Source: Mycolicibacterium austroafricanum
GTDB lineage: Bacteria > Actinomycetota > Actinomycetes > Mycobacteriales > Mycobacteriaceae
NCBI RefSeq assembly: GCF_902705885.1
Contig: NZ_CACSIP010000005.1
Span: 33,291 to 97,290 of the forward strand
DNA length: 64,000 nucleotides
Reading direction: 5' to 3'
Shown: in pieces, positions 27,260 to 37,476 of the stretch
Layout: each line of letters opens with the position of its first letter
Position numbering within the stretch: the stretch's first letter is position 1
Position numbers and translations under genes: made by a program
The notes under the pieces: generated by a model
Databases searched by the model: none
What the model was told of the DNA's origin: nothing
The model's input: only the letters and a program-made list of their open reading frames with translations

Positions 27260-29635
27260 ATGGCCGGCGAGGACCCCCGCCCGTCCCAGGCCGAGCAACC
27301 GCCGGCCGGCGTGGGAGTGCAGAGCCCCGAGACCCAGCCGATGGAGCTGGCCAAGGCCGATCCGTCCAAGGCCGCCTCAAGCGCCTCGCGGCGGGTGCGG
27401 GCCAGGTTGGCGCGCCGAATGACCTCGCAGCGCGGCACCGTCAACCCGGTGCTCGAGCCGCTGGTCGCCCTGCACCGGGAGATCTACCCGAAGGCGGACC
27501 TCACCCTGCTGCAGCGGGCCTACGAGGTTGCCGAGCAGCGTCACGCCGACCAGTTGCGCCGCTCCGGGGACCCGTACATCACCCACCCGCTGGCCGTCGC
27601 CAACATTCTGGCCGAGCTGGAGATGGACACCACCACGCTGATCGCGGCGTTGCTGCACGACACCGTCGAAGACACCGGGTACACGCTGGAGGCGCTGACC
27701 GAGGAGTTCGGCACCGAGGTCGGCCACCTCGTCGACGGCGTCACCAAGCTGGACAGGGTGACGCTGGGCAACGCGGCTGAGGGCGAGACCATCCGCAAGA
27801 TGATCATCGCGATGGCGCGGGATCCGCGGGTGTTGGTGATCAAGGTCGCAGACCGGTTGCACAACATGCGCACCATGCGATTCCTGCCCCCGGAGAAGCA
27901 GGCCCGTAAAGCCCGCGAAACACTGGAAGTGATTGCGCCACTGGCACACCGGCTGGGTATGGCGACGGTGAAATGGGAGCTCGAGGATCTTTCCTTCGCG
28001 ATCCTGCACCCGAAGAAGTACGAGGAGATCGTGCGCCTGGTCGCCGGCAGGGCGCCGTCGCGCGACATCTATCTGGCCAAGGTGCGGGCCGAGATCAACG
28101 CCAGGCTCACCGCGTCGAAGATCAGCGCGGTGGTGGAGGGCCGGCCCAAGCACTACTGGTCGATCTACCAGAAGATGATCGTCAAGGGGCGCGACTTCGA
28201 CGACATCCACGACCTGGTGGGCGTGCGCATCCTGTGCGACGAGATCCGGGACTGCTACGCGGCTGTCGGGGTGGTGCACTCGCTGTGGCAGCCGATGGCG
28301 GGTCGCTTCAAGGACTACATCGCCCAGCCGCGCTACGGGGTGTACCAGTCGCTGCACACCACCGTCGTCGGGCCCGAGGGTAAGCCGCTGGAGGTGCAGA
28401 TCCGCACCCGCGACATGCACCGTACCGCCGAGTACGGCATCGCTGCGCACTGGCGCTACAAAGAAGTCAAGGGCCGCAACGGATTACCGACCGGCCATGC
28501 CGCCGCCGAGATCGACGACATGGCCTGGATGCGGCAGCTGCTGGACTGGCAGCGGGAGGCGGCGGACCCAGGGGAATTCCTCGAGTCACTGCGCTACGAC
28601 CTGGCGGTCCAGGAGATCTTCGTCTTCACGCCGAAGGGTGATGTGGTCACCCTGCCCGCCGGATCCACGCCGGTGGATTTCGCGTATGCGGTGCACACCG
28701 AGGTCGGACACCGCTGCATCGGCGCTCGGGTCAACGGGCGACTGGTGGCGCTGGAGCGCAAGCTCGAAAACGGGGAACTGGTAGAGATCTTCACGTCCAA
28801 GGCGCCCAACGCGGGCCCGTCACGGGACTGGCAGATGTTCGTGGTGTCGCCGCGGGCGAAGGCCAAGATCCGGCAGTGGTTCGCCAAGGAGCGCCGTGAG
28901 GAAGCCCTGGAAGCCGGGAAGGACGCGATCGCCCGGGAGGTGCGCCGCGGCGGACTTCCGTTGCAGCGGTTGATGACCGGCGAGTCCATGGGGGCGTTGG
29001 CGCGTGAGCTCCGCTATCTCGACGTCTCCGCGCTCTACACCGCGGTCGGCGAGGGGCACGTCTCGGCGCGTCACGTCGTCCAGCGACTCGTCGCCCAGCT
29101 CGGCGGTGACGACGAGGCCGCCGACGAGTTGGCGGAACGCTCCACGCCGGCCACCATGCCGATGCGGCAACGCAGCACCGACGATGTCGGGGTCGCGGTC
29201 CCCGGAGCTCCGGGGGTGCTGACCAAGCTCGCCAAGTGCTGTACCCCGGTGCCCGGCGACAACATCATGGGATTCGTGACGCGCGGTGGGGGAGTCAGTG
29301 TGCACCGCACCGACTGCACGAACGCCACATCGCTGCAGGAGCAGTCCGAACGCATCATCGACGTACAGTGGGCGCCGTCTCCGTCGTCGGTGTTCCTGGT
29401 GGCGATCCAGGTCGAGGCGCTCGACCGGCACCGGTTGCTCTCGGATGTCACCCGGGTGCTGGCCGACGAGAAGGTCAACATCCTGTCGGCATCGGTGACG
29501 ACGTCGAACGACCGGGTGGCGATCAGTAGGTTCACCTTCGAGATGGGCGACCCCAAGCACCTGGGCCATGTGCTCAACGTGGTCCGCAACGTCGAAGGCG
29601 TCTACGACGTCTACCGCGTCACCTCGGCAGCCTGA
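27260..29635 (+). CDS. rel: bifunctional (p)ppGpp synthetase/hydrolase
   Basis: A 791-residue long RSH protein. The order is: HD hydrolase domain ([26 protein letters not shown]), synthetase domain ([33 protein letters not shown]), TGS ([22 protein letters not shown]), a zinc-finger-like CCTPVPGD, and a C-terminal ACT domain. Both active sites look intact, so it should make and destroy (p)ppGpp in the stringent response. ATG 27260 is preferred because GGAGG ends five bases before it; GTG 27254 overlaps that site. Confidence 0.96.
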   Translation: MAGEDPRPSQAEQPPAGVGVQSPETQPMELAKADPSKAASSASRRVRARLARRMTSQRGTVNPVLEPLVALHREIYPKADLTLLQRAYEVAEQRHADQLRRSGDPYITHPLAVANILAELEMDTTTLIAALLHDTVEDTGYTLEALTEEFGTEVGHLVDGVTKLDRVTLGNAAEGETIRKMIIAMARDPRVLVIKVADRLHNMRTMRFLPPEKQARKARETLEVIAPLAHRLGMATVKWELEDLSFAILHPKKYEEIVRLVAGRAPSRDIYLAKVRAEINARLTASKISAVVEGRPKHYWSIYQKMIVKGRDFDDIHDLVGVRILCDEIRDCYAAVGVVHSLWQPMAGRFKDYIAQPRYGVYQSLHTTVVGPEGKPLEVQIRTRDMHRTAEYGIAAHWRYKEVKGRNGLPTGHAAAEIDDMAWMRQLLDWQREAADPGEFLESLRYDLAVQEIFVFTPKGDVVTLPAGSTPVDFAYAVHTEVGHRCIGARVNGRLVALERKLENGELVEIFTSKAPNAGPSRDWQMFVVSPRAKAKIRQWFAKERREEALEAGKDAIAREVRRGGLPLQRLMTGESMGALARELRYLDVSALYTAVGEGHVSARHVVQRLVAQLGGDDEAADELAERSTPATMPMRQRSTDDVGVAVPGAPGVLTKLAKCCTPVPGDNIMGFVTRGGGVSVHRTDCTNATSLQEQSERIIDVQWAPSPSSVFLVAIQVEALDRHRLLSDVTRVLADEKVNILSASVTTSNDRVAISRFTFEMGDPKHLGHVLNVVRNVEGVYDVYRVTSAA

Positions 29636-29643
29636 GCCCTCCC

Positions 29644-29667
29644 GACCACCCCGGCGGCGGGGCGGTC
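29644..29667. terminator. hairpin between convergent rel and ppi genes
   Basis: GACCACCCCG (29644-29653) pairs with CGGGGCGGTC (29658-29667) with one mismatch and a 4-base loop. It lies in the 44-base convergent gap and may serve both strands. Confidence 0.6.
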
Positions 29668-29679
29668 ACTGCGTCCGGA

Positions 29680-30576
29680 TCAGTCCAGGGCGATCGACTC
29701 GATGTTGACGTCGAGCTGCGGCGGGCCGTCCGGACCACCGTCGACCGTCCCTTCGGCTGCGATCTTGTCCAGTGTCTGCAGGCCGGTCTCGTCGATGGTG
29801 CCGAACACCGTGTAGTTCGGCGGCAGCTGCGAATCCCTGAACACCAGGAAGAACTGGCTGCCGTTGGTGCCCGGCCCCGCGTTGGCCATGGCCAACGTGC
29901 CCCGCGGGTAGACCACGGGCTGCATCAGTGCCGGATCGTCGGGCTGGTACTGGTTTGTCGGGTACTCGTTGGCGAACTGGTATCCGGGGCCGCCGGTGCC
30001 CTCGCCGGTGGGGTCGCCGCACTGCAGAACCGCCAGTGATTCGCTGGTCGTCAGCCGGTGGCACGGGGTGTCGTCGAACCAACCCTGTTGGGCCAGGCTC
30101 GCGAAGCTGTTGACGGTGCACGGTGACTTGGCGTTGTCCAGCTGCAGTCCGATGTTGCCCTGGTTGGTTGCCATGCTGGCGCTGACCTGCGCGGGCTCGG
30201 TCGGCACCCGACCGGCGCGCGGCGCATCGTTGGGCTTGCTGGCCTCCTCTGCCGAGGCCGGGTACTGGCAGTCGCTTCCCAGGCCCTCGGGAGCCTCGAA
30301 CGGCGGCAGCCCACCGGCCTGTGCCGGCTCCGGCGCATCGAGCGGCGACGCCTCCGAGGGGGCCGCGGTGGTGCCGGTCGGCGACGCGGTCTGCTCACCG
30401 GACTCGCGATTGGTGAGGACGATGGTCGCCACCACGGCACCGATCACCACGACCGCAGCCACCGCCGATCCGATGATCGTGTACAGACGGCGTTTGCGTT
30501 CGTTCTCGGCCCGTCGCTCGAGTTGCCGCTCGAGCTTGCGCTTGGCTGTCTCACGCCGTTGTTCGTTGGTCGGCAC
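29680..30576 (-). CDS. ppiB: membrane-anchored cyclophilin-type peptidyl-prolyl isomerase (Rv2582 homologue)
   Basis: A 298-residue protein. A basic, coiled-coil-like N-terminus (residues 1-31) precedes a single membrane helix (about 32-54), a Ser/Ala/Pro-rich linker, and a cyclophilin domain from about residue 130 (NSFASLAQQGWFDDTPCHRLTTSESLAVLQCGDPTGEGTGGP, then GTLAMANAGPGTNGSQFFLVF). The catalytic domain would face the outside of the plasma membrane, catalysing proline isomerisation in exported proteins. It is convergent with rel. Confidence 0.92.
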   Translation of the reverse strand: MPTNEQRRETAKRKLERQLERRAENERKRRLYTIIGSAVAAVVVIGAVVATIVLTNRESGEQTASPTGTTAAPSEASPLDAPEPAQAGGLPPFEAPEGLGSDCQYPASAEEASKPNDAPRAGRVPTEPAQVSASMATNQGNIGLQLDNAKSPCTVNSFASLAQQGWFDDTPCHRLTTSESLAVLQCGDPTGEGTGGPGYQFANEYPTNQYQPDDPALMQPVVYPRGTLAMANAGPGTNGSQFFLVFRDSQLPPNYTVFGTIDETGLQTLDKIAAEGTVDGGPDGPPQLDVNIESIALD

Positions 30577-30692
30577 CGCCGGTTCCTCCTCGCGTTCGAT
30601 CCGGTCGGCACCGAGTGTGCCAGCTGCTGCCGAGCACGGCGGCCGCGACCCTCGTGAACAGCGACGGGAACTGGACGTGGGAAGCTGGAACA

Positions 30693-31382
30693 GTGTTGAT
30701 CACCGGATTCCCGGCGGGCATGTTGGCGTGCAACTGCTATGTGCTCGCCCCCAGGGCCGGCGCCGACGCCGTCGTGGTGGACCCCGGTCAGCGGGCGATG
30801 GGGCCGCTGCGCCGAATTCTGGACGAGAACCGGCTCACGCCTTCGGCGGTGTTGCTCACCCACGGCCACATCGACCACATGTGGTCGGCCCAGAAGGTGG
30901 GCGACACCTACGGCTGCCCCGTCTACATCCATCCGGCGGATCGTGTCATGCTCACCGACCCGCTCAAGGGGTTCGGGCAGGGGCTGTTCGCCGGCGTGGG
31001 TCGGGTGGCGCTCGGCGCCATGTTCCGAGAGCCCAGACAGGTGATCGAACTCGATCGCGACGGCGACAAGATCGAACTGGGCGGCGTCACGGTTGCGGTG
31101 GACCACACACCGGGGCACACGCAGGGATCGGTCGTGTTCCGCGTCGACGGCGGCCTCGGCGACGGGCCGGGCGCGGTGACCTTCACCGGCGACACGCTGT
31201 TTCGCCAGTCGGTTGGCCGCACCGACCTGCCTGGCGGCAGCGGTCGTGATCTGCTGACGTCTATCGTGACAAAACTATTGGTGCTCGACGACGACACCCT
31301 GGTACTACCGGGGCATGGCGAACGCACCACCATCGGCGCCGAACGCCGTACCAACCCGTTCCTCGAAGGTTTGAATCCGTGA
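30693..31382 (+). CDS. metallo-beta-lactamase fold hydrolase, glyoxalase II type (Rv2581c homologue)
   Basis: A 229-residue protein with the zinc motif THGHIDH and later metal ligands in [15 protein letters not shown] and PGHGE. It belongs to the hydroxyacylglutathione hydrolase-like group. Mycobacteria lack glutathione, so a mycothiol thioester or another thioester is a more likely substrate. The start is GTG 30693 (or TTG 30696), matching homologues that begin LITGFPAG. It overlaps hisS by four bases. Confidence 0.88.
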   Translation: MLITGFPAGMLACNCYVLAPRAGADAVVVDPGQRAMGPLRRILDENRLTPSAVLLTHGHIDHMWSAQKVGDTYGCPVYIHPADRVMLTDPLKGFGQGLFAGVGRVALGAMFREPRQVIELDRDGDKIELGGVTVAVDHTPGHTQGSVVFRVDGGLGDGPGAVTFTGDTLFRQSVGRTDLPGGSGRDLLTSIVTKLLVLDDDTLVLPGHGERTTIGAERRTNPFLEGLNP

Positions 31383-32656
31383 CTGACCGTGGTCCTTCTG
31401 TCTCCTTTCAGGCCCCCAAGGGCGTTCCCGACTATGTCCCGCCGGAGTCGGGGGAGTTCGTCGCCGTGCGCAGCGGCCTGCTCGGCGCCGCCCGGCGGGC
31501 CGGCTATGGCGACATCGAGTTGCCCATCTTCGAAGACACCGCGCTGTTCGCGCGGGGCGTCGGGGAGTCCACCGACGTCGTCTCCAAGGAGATGTACACC
31601 TTCGCCGACCGCGGTGACCGCTCGGTCACGCTGCGCCCGGAGGGCACCGCGGGGGTGATGCGCGCGGTGATCGAGCACGGTCTCGATCGCGGGCAATTGC
31701 CCGTCAAGCTCTGCTACTCGGGTCCGTTCTTCCGCTACGAACGCCCCCAGGCGGGTCGGTACCGTCAGCTGCAACAGGTCGGGGTGGAGGCGATCGGTGT
31801 CGACGACCCCGCTCTGGACGCGGAGGTTATCGCCGTCGCCGACGCCGGGTTCCGGTCACTGGGACTCGACGGGTTCCGACTGGAACTCACCTCCCTCGGC
31901 GACGACAGCTGCCGCCCGCAGTATCGGGAGCTGTTGCAGGACTTCCTCTTCAAGTTGGACTTGGACGAAGAAACGCAGCGGCGGGTCCAACTGAACCCAC
32001 TTCGGGTGCTCGACGACAAACGCCCGAAGATGCAGGAGATGACCGCGGACGCCCCGGTGATGATCGACCACCTGTCCGATGCGGCCAAGCAACACTTCGA
32101 GACGGTGCTCGCGCACCTCCATGCGTTGGGGGTGCCGTACGTGATCAACCCGCGGATGGTGCGTGGGTTGGACTACTACACCAAGACGACGTTCGAGTTC
32201 GTGCACGACGGTCTGGGAGCGCAGTCCGGTATCGGCGGCGGTGGCCGCTACGACGGTCTGATGCACCAGTTGGGAGGTCGGGATCTGTCCGGCATCGGGT
32301 TCGGCCTCGGTGTCGACCGGACCCTGCTGGCGCTGCGCGCGGAGGGAAAGACGGTGGCTTCGGCCGGTCGGGTCGATGTGTACTGCGTGCCGTTGGGGGA
32401 GCGGGCCAAGCTGGAGTTGGCGGTTCTGGCCGCGACACTTCGCGGTGCCGGCGTGCGCGTCGACATGGCCTACGGGGACCGGGGACTCAAGGGCGCCATG
32501 CGTGCCGCCGACCGGTCGGGAGCGTCGCTGGCGCTGGTGGCCGGTGACCGCGACATCGAGGCGGGCACAATCGGCGTGAAGAACCTCTCCAACGGTGAGC
32601 AGGCGGACATCGCCGCCGACGCCGTTGTGGCCGAGCTGCTTTCGCGGCTGACCTAG
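31379..32656 (+). CDS. hisS: histidyl-tRNA synthetase
   Basis: A 425-residue class II synthetase. Motif 1/2 region [24 protein letters not shown], the two His-specific motifs [11 protein letters not shown] and GGGGRYDGL, motif 3 [15 protein letters not shown], and a C-terminal anticodon-binding domain (VDVYCVPLG onward) are all visible. It charges tRNA-His. The GTG start overlaps the upstream stop by four bases. Confidence 0.96.
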   Translation: MTDRGPSVSFQAPKGVPDYVPPESGEFVAVRSGLLGAARRAGYGDIELPIFEDTALFARGVGESTDVVSKEMYTFADRGDRSVTLRPEGTAGVMRAVIEHGLDRGQLPVKLCYSGPFFRYERPQAGRYRQLQQVGVEAIGVDDPALDAEVIAVADAGFRSLGLDGFRLELTSLGDDSCRPQYRELLQDFLFKLDLDEETQRRVQLNPLRVLDDKRPKMQEMTADAPVMIDHLSDAAKQHFETVLAHLHALGVPYVINPRMVRGLDYYTKTTFEFVHDGLGAQSGIGGGGRYDGLMHQLGGRDLSGIGFGLGVDRTLLALRAEGKTVASAGRVDVYCVPLGERAKLELAVLAATLRGAGVRVDMAYGDRGLKGAMRAADRSGASLALVAGDRDIEAGTIGVKNLSNGEQADIAADAVVAELLSRLT

Positions 32657-32684
32657 TTTCCTTCACCGCGAGCGCGCGTGTCTG

Positions 32685-32713
32685 CACGTAGCCATGCCGG
32701 CTACTACCGTGCA
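32685..32713 (+). terminator. hairpin downstream of hisS
   Basis: GTAGCC (32688-32693) and GGCTAC (32699-32704) form a perfect stem with a 5-base loop, and GCACG/CGTGC flank it with a bulge. It lies 29 bases after the hisS stop and before the end of the convergent small membrane gene. Confidence 0.45.
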
Positions 32714-32745
32714 AAACGTCACCGTCGCAGCCGACGACAGTGCAT

Positions 32746-33093
32746 TCAGCGCGATGACTTCGCTCTGCCAGACACCGCGCCCTGCGTCAGCACGGCGACG
32801 ATTGTGAGGGCTCCGACGGCGCCGAGCGTGATCGTCCACAGCCTTCGGTCCTCGAGGTCCTTCTCGCACAGCCGGACGTAGTTCGGGTCCACCAGGACCT
32901 CGCCGAAGACCGGCACGTTCGCCTCGCTGGCGTCGTCGTTGGCGCGGGCGGCGGAAAGGTCGGGAGCGATCGCGCTACCGCAACTGACGGCTTCGCCTTG
33001 CCCGGCACTCACCGAGACGGGCACCACCAGACCCACGATGCCGACGAGCAGCGCCACGGCGCCCACAGCCACGAATATCAGTCGCACCTTCAT
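32746..33093 (-). CDS. small two-helix membrane protein
   Basis: A 115-residue hypothetical protein. Two hydrophobic segments (about residues 4-26 and 85-105) flank an extracytoplasmic loop with two cysteines (SCGSAIAPDLSAARAND, DPNYVRLCEKDLEDRR) that may form a disulfide. ATG 33093 is preferred over a TTG two codons earlier. No family is recognised with confidence. It is divergent from the LpqH-like lipoprotein gene. Confidence 0.65.
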   Translation of the reverse strand: MKVRLIFVAVGAVALLVGIVGLVVPVSVSAGQGEAVSCGSAIAPDLSAARANDDASEANVPVFGEVLVDPNYVRLCEKDLEDRRLWTITLGAVGALTIVAVLTQGAVSGRAKSSR

Positions 33094-33198
33094 GCCCAAT
33101 CCAATACCCGCTGTCGGCGCCTTGACACCTGAGCGGCCGCATCACGAAACTGGTGCGGTCCCACGGTATGGGCCGGCGGCGCTGGGGTACTTCTTCGC

Positions 33199-33642
33199 AT
33201 GAGCACGAGTCGGTGGGCCGTCGCGATGGGGACTGTGGCTCTCGTCGTCGCGGGCTGTTCGAGCAGCTACGAAGCGCTCGGCACCCGCACCGCTGAGGTG
33301 CTGATCAACGGCACTGAGGTCGCCGAGAAGCCACGGGTCCGGTGTGAGCAGGTCCAATGGGTGTGGTTCATCAAGTCCCTCGAGCAGACGCCGGGATTCA
33401 GCGCGCAGGTACGTACCGGTGACGCGGTGGTGGCCCGGTTGGTGCGCATCGAGAACCTCGGCGGTTTCACAGGCAGTTCGTGGAACGCAGAGACCACCGC
33501 TCCCGCCACCCCGGTCGGCGTCGAGGCCGAGGCCGACATCGCCGACGGGACCTTCACCATTTCGGGAACGGCGATGGGTTTTTATCACGACGACCCGGCT
33601 GAAACCACCACCGCCAGCTTCGAGATCCGAACAGAGTGCTGA
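33199..33642 (+). CDS. LpqH-family (19 kDa antigen-like) lipoprotein
   Basis: A 147-residue lipoprotein. The signal peptide ends in VVAGC with Cys20 as the lipid site. The rest is a beta-rich domain with two further cysteines (about residues 50 and 147) that fit the conserved disulfide of the mycobacterial 19 kDa lipoprotein family, and closing segments like GTFTISGTAMGF. The precise function is unknown; family members are surface TLR2 agonists. It ends six bases from the convergent lipoprotein gene. Confidence 0.8.
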   Translation: MSTSRWAVAMGTVALVVAGCSSSYEALGTRTAEVLINGTEVAEKPRVRCEQVQWVWFIKSLEQTPGFSAQVRTGDAVVARLVRIENLGGFTGSSWNAETTAPATPVGVEAEADIADGTFTISGTAMGFYHDDPAETTTASFEIRTEC

Positions 33643-33648
33643 GGGTCC

Positions 33649-34167
33649 TCACTGCGTCTGGATGGGGCATGCTTCCACCGGTACCGGCAGCGTCACGTCT
33701 CCGGCGAGTTCGAACCGGAACGTGACATCGGTGTTGGTGGCGGGCCGCAGCTCGGGGTCCAGTCGGTCCAGCAACACCGCCGGCCGGCTCGCATCATCGT
33801 CGCCCGGCTCCACGTTCGGCTCGCCGAGGCTGACGGTCGACTTGGGCGGTATCTCCACCTGTCCGATCATCCGCGCCTGTTCGGCGGCGCTCGTGGACAA
33901 ACCGAGAAGGCGCTCGGTCTCGGCCGGGCGGTTGTTCGTGACGGTGAAGCGCATGGCGCCGCCGGCGTTGAGCTGGATCTCGCACAGGCCGGGAACATAC
34001 GTCGGCACGATGTAGGCGTTCTCGACGCTGGTGGTCTCGGTGTGCGAGCCGGAACCGCGGTTGGACGAGTCCAGCACCACGTCCTCACCGCACCCGCCGA
34101 CACCGAACGTCAGCATTGCCGCTCCCGCCAGCGTGAATCCACTTCTCCGCATTCGTGACGACCTCAT
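33649..34167 (-). CDS. LpqE-like lipoprotein
   Basis: A 172-residue lipoprotein. ATG 34167 is chosen because GAAGGGAGA lies just upstream and the signal peptide starts here; FGVGGC is the lipobox. The mature part resembles the PCu(A)C/LpqE beta-sandwich (ENAYIVPTYVPG, LRFTVTNNRPAETERLLGLS-like and VEIPPKSTVSLGEP), although the copper-binding Met/His pattern is not evident. Function unknown. A GGGTAT box lies upstream on the same strand. Confidence 0.72.
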   Translation of the reverse strand: MRSSRMRRSGFTLAGAAMLTFGVGGCGEDVVLDSSNRGSGSHTETTSVENAYIVPTYVPGLCEIQLNAGGAMRFTVTNNRPAETERLLGLSTSAAEQARMIGQVEIPPKSTVSLGEPNVEPGDDDASRPAVLLDRLDPELRPATNTDVTFRFELAGDVTLPVPVEACPIQTQ

Positions 34168-34495
34168 GTTCTCCCTTCGCTGCCGTTGTGTTGGATCACA
34201 AGCCGTCTGCTCCGCGGGCAATGTTCCCCACCTCGCGTGGTTGATACCCACCGCGAGTGGTTTCGCGTCAACAGCCGCTGCCCTACCGCGGCAACCTAAG
34301 AATCAATTGTGGGATTTGTGCAGATCGCATGAGCTTCGGGTGGCTCGCGTCGGTCGTCGCCGCGCAGTTGTTGCGATTAGGCAACGATTGTCACCCGGTC
34401 AGGTTTTCGTACCGCATCCGGGTAGGCCGACTGCAGACCGATCCACCGCGCGGAAGGCTTTTACCGCTGCTTTCCGCCCGCCGAAGGAGGCCACC
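34168..34495. other. divergent region between LpqE-like gene and sigma factor gene
   Basis: A 328-base gap. It carries the reverse-strand GGGTAT box described separately, a short AT-richer patch near 34300-34320, and upstream of the sigma gene a GGTTTT followed after 12 bases by GGGTAG, too close to be a standard SigF promoter. GAAGGAGG precedes the sigma start. No RNA gene was recognised. Confidence 0.4.
34244..34272 (-). promoter_or_regulatory. SigF-like promoter of the LpqE-like gene
   Basis: On the reverse strand GTTGAC (34272-34267) and GGGTAT (34249-34244) are 17 bases apart. GGGTAT is the exact SigF -10 element; the -35 is a weak match. An inverted repeat, CTCGCG (34232-34237) and CGCGAG (34252-34257), brackets the -10. 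Confidence 0.4.
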
Positions 34496-35329
34496 ATGGA
34501 CGTCGCGGAGCTCACCTGTGCCGACACCGGAGATTCCGGCGCCCGAGATCCGGACTGGTCAGCCGTCGAGGATCTGTTCGAGCGGCTGGGCTCGTGCTCC
34601 ACTGCCGGCGAACACCGCCGCTGCCGACAACGGATCATCACCGAGTGTCTGCCCCTTGCCGACCACATCGCCTATCGGTTCGTCGGTCGTGGGGAACCGT
34701 CCGACGACCTCATCCAGGTCGCCCGGATCGGCCTGGTCAAGAGCGTGGATCGGTACGTTCCCGCCAAGGGACGGTTCATGGCCTTCGCGGTGCCGACGAT
34801 TCGTGGCGAGGTGCGTCGGCACTTTCGCGACGGGACATGGTCGATGCGGGTGCCCCGTAAGGTGCAGGAGACACAGCTCAAGATGCGGCACGCGGTCGAG
34901 ACACTCTCCCAGCGGTTGAACCGCTCACCGACCAACCCCGAACTCGCGCGGGAGCTCGGCGTCGACGACGACGATGTGGCCCACTCCCATGCCGCCCATT
35001 GGGCTTACCGGCCGCTGTCGCTGGATGCACCCCGTTCGCCGGATGACGGGTCACAGCCGGTCGGTATCGGCGCGAGTCACGGGGCAGAGGATCCAGGCTA
35101 CGAAACGGTGGAGAACCTGATGATGCTTCGTGAGGCCATCGCCGAACTGGACCCTCGGCGCCGGGACATCCTCGGTATGCGGTTCTTCGAGGGGTTGACA
35201 CAACGGGAGATAGCCCTTCGGCTCGGCATCTCACAGGTGCAGGTGTCGAGGCTGCTGGACGCGACATTGACCCGGCTGCGGGAACAGATGCACGTCGACG
35301 TCGCTGCGCCGGTCGCCGAGGCCGCGTGA
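34496..35329 (+). CDS. RNA polymerase sigma factor, SigF/SigB group
   Basis: A 277-residue sigma-70 family protein with region 2 (LADHIAYRFVGRGEPSDDLIQVARIGLVKSVDRY), region 3 (LSQRLNRSPTNPELARELGVDDDDV) and region 4 helix-turn-helix (GLTQREIALRLGISQVQVSRLL). It belongs with the SigF/SigB/SigG stress and sporulation group rather than SigA or ECF factors. ATG 34496 is fixed by GAAGGAGG upstream. No anti-sigma or anti-anti-sigma gene is next to it, unlike canonical usfX-sigF, so it may be an extra SigF paralogue with remote control. Confidence 0.87.
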   Translation: MDVAELTCADTGDSGARDPDWSAVEDLFERLGSCSTAGEHRRCRQRIITECLPLADHIAYRFVGRGEPSDDLIQVARIGLVKSVDRYVPAKGRFMAFAVPTIRGEVRRHFRDGTWSMRVPRKVQETQLKMRHAVETLSQRLNRSPTNPELARELGVDDDDVAHSHAAHWAYRPLSLDAPRSPDDGSQPVGIGASHGAEDPGYETVENLMMLREAIAELDPRRRDILGMRFFEGLTQREIALRLGISQVQVSRLLDATLTRLREQMHVDVAAPVAEAA

Positions 35330-35366
35330 GCGCGCCGACCCTACCGCGCGAAAGGAGTTGAGCGGC

Positions 35367-35894
35367 ATGTGGTTCGACGCCTGGAGCGAGGTTTTCAGGG
35401 TGCTGCTCGTCGGTGCTGCCGCCTACGTCACCCTGATCGTGGTGCTGCGGATATCGGGCAAGCGCACGTTGGCCAAACTCAATGCGTTCGACCTGGTGGT
35501 CACGGTGGCGGTCGGTTCGACGCTGGCCACGATCCTGCTGAACTCCGATGTGTCGTTCGTCGAGGGGGCCGCGGCGTTCGCGTTGTTGGCGACCATGCAG
35601 TTCCTGGCGGCGACGGTGTCCTCACGGGTGAAGGCCGGCCGTTCGGTGCTGACTGCGCGGCCGACGGTCCTGGTGTCGCAGGGCGTTCTGCTCGAGGACG
35701 CGCTGCGTCGTCAACGGGTCAGCGCCGACGAGATCCGCCAGGCGATCCGGTCGTCGGGACAAGGTGACATCAGCCAGATCGCCGCGGTGGTGCTGGAAAC
35801 CGACGGGTCCCTCAGCGTCATCGCCGGGGACAAGATCGGCGACTGGTCAGCGCTGGCGGGACTGCCGGACATCCCTGCCGAACCACGGCGTTGA
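35367..35894 (+). CDS. DUF421 (YetF-type) membrane protein
   Basis: A 175-residue protein with three membrane segments (about 10-28, 38-58, 60-80) containing RISGKRTLAKLNAFDLVVTVAVGSTLATI, the family signature, followed by a soluble YetF-like domain (RPTVLVSQGVLLEDALRRQRVSADEIRQAIR). The family function is not established; spore and envelope roles are known in Bacillus. ATG 35367 is chosen since AAAGGAG lies nine bases upstream; TTG 35358 abuts it. It is 37 bases after the sigma gene, likely one operon. Confidence 0.85.
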   Translation: MWFDAWSEVFRVLLVGAAAYVTLIVVLRISGKRTLAKLNAFDLVVTVAVGSTLATILLNSDVSFVEGAAAFALLATMQFLAATVSSRVKAGRSVLTARPTVLVSQGVLLEDALRRQRVSADEIRQAIRSSGQGDISQIAAVVLETDGSLSVIAGDKIGDWSALAGLPDIPAEPRR

Positions 35895-35903
35895 ACAGAC
35901 GTC

Positions 35904-37286
35904 TCAGGTAGGGGTCCAGCGACGATCGAGGGCTTCCCGGACATGATGGGCCAGTTGTTCCAAACTGCGGCGGTCGGCCCGATCGAGGTCCTGCTCGCCG
36001 ACCGTCCTCTCCAAGCGCAGCAGCCGATCGGCGATCGCCTGGCGGTGCGCGGGAAGCACAACCACCCAGGCGAGTTCACGCAGCATCGACAGTAACCTGG
36101 CCAGCACCGCGGGATCGGATGCGCCGTAGAGCTGCGGCTGGTTGCAGACCAGGTCGAGAAGGTCGGGTAGGTCCGGCCGGGCCAGCACCACCCGCGCGAC
36201 GCCGTCACCGTCCCGAAGGATGCGGCGCCCCAGGCGGTAGCCGGCCAGCTCGCACAGTATCGCGCTGCACGAATTCAGCCCGTGCACAGCCGTGGTGGGG
36301 TCGTTGATGCCCGGGCTCAGCGCGCGCACGACCACATCGACCAGCTGGCGAAGTCCGTAGCCGAGGTCCTGGGTGGCGGTGCGCTCGATGCCGGCGCTCA
36401 GGGCGCCGGCCACCCGGTCGCGCACCGCGCTCCACTGCTCCTCGTCGAGCGAACCGGTCGCCGACCAGCAGAAGGCGACCGGAACCCCCGCCAGGACGTC
36501 GGATCCAACCGGTCGGTCGAGCCAGATGACGGCGTCGGCGTCGACCGCCGCAGCCAGCAGGGCCTGTTCGTCGACCTCGACGAGGAAACCGGAGGATCGA
36601 GCGACGACCAACGACGCACCCGGGGGTGGGGACGGCGCGAAGTCATGGTCCGGGTGTTCCCCGAGCGGGTCGAGCACCCGGTGGGTGGTGTCCTTGATGT
36701 CGGCACAGACGTGCTCCAGCATCGTCTCGATCCGGATCTGGCGGACCAAATGCCCGAGAAAGAGCACCAGGGCCAGCACGCTTGCCATGGCCAGCAGGTA
36801 GGCCAACGTCACGGCGATCTGGGGGACGAACTCCGCGCTCCCGTCGTTGTCGTTGCGGACGGTACGCAGAACCGTCAGCGCATAAACGAACGTGGCGAGA
36901 AACAACGCGAGGGTGCGCTGGACGAACCGATCCGCGGCGAATGTCCGCAACAGCCGCGGCGTGTACTGGCTGCTGGCCAGCTGCAGCGTCACCACCGTCA
37001 ACGAGAAGGTCAGCGAGGTCACGGTGATCAGCGATGTCGCGACCGCCCCGAGGACCTCCCTCGCCGCGTCGGCCCCGCCCCCGAAGATGTAGTCCGCCAC
37101 CCGTGGCGGAATGCTCTCGTCCAGCACGTCGTCGAGTTCGGGTACGGCGATTCCGGCAACGAACGCCAGCACCACCCCAACGGCGGGCACCGGCCACAGC
37201 CGGCTCCGCCAGGCGTCGACGAACACCGTGCGTCGCTGGCGTACGGCCTCGATGACCCCGGAGCCGCCCCCGCCGTTGCCGCTCAC
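35904..37286 (-). CDS. DUF2254 membrane protein
   Basis: A 460-residue protein. Four hydrophobic segments in the first half (near residues 25-42, 72-95, 117-135, 150-172) with VATSLITVTSLTFSLTVVTLQLASSQYTPRLL, the family signature, precede a large soluble C-terminal half. Function unknown. GTG 37286 is the most likely start, but there is no clear ribosome binding site and the frame continues upstream to 37457. It is convergent with the DUF421 gene (nine-base gap) and divergent from the antiporter. Confidence 0.8.
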   Translation of the reverse strand: MSGNGGGGSGVIEAVRQRRTVFVDAWRSRLWPVPAVGVVLAFVAGIAVPELDDVLDESIPPRVADYIFGGGADAAREVLGAVATSLITVTSLTFSLTVVTLQLASSQYTPRLLRTFAADRFVQRTLALFLATFVYALTVLRTVRNDNDGSAEFVPQIAVTLAYLLAMASVLALVLFLGHLVRQIRIETMLEHVCADIKDTTHRVLDPLGEHPDHDFAPSPPPGASLVVARSSGFLVEVDEQALLAAAVDADAVIWLDRPVGSDVLAGVPVAFCWSATGSLDEEQWSAVRDRVAGALSAGIERTATQDLGYGLRQLVDVVVRALSPGINDPTTAVHGLNSCSAILCELAGYRLGRRILRDGDGVARVVLARPDLPDLLDLVCNQPQLYGASDPAVLARLLSMLRELAWVVVLPAHRQAIADRLLRLERTVGEQDLDRADRRSLEQLAHHVREALDRRWTPT

Positions 37287-37476
37287 CAGCGCCGACGATC
37301 GACGTGAACCCGGATATCCGGTCCGGTCATCGATGTCCCGGTGCGTGCCGGTTGCGGGCAACTTTGATACGCATAGGTTGATCCAAGTACCCGAAACACG
37401 CACCGGCATACGTTTTCCCCGAGTTCGTGCGCCGATGCGGCGCCTGCCCCGACACAAGCATGGGAGTCAGTGAGAC

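Noticed and set aside
34408..34432. SigF promoter for the sigma gene itself (GGTTTT and GGGTAG)
   Set aside because: The spacing of about 12-13 bases is too short for the usual 15-17.
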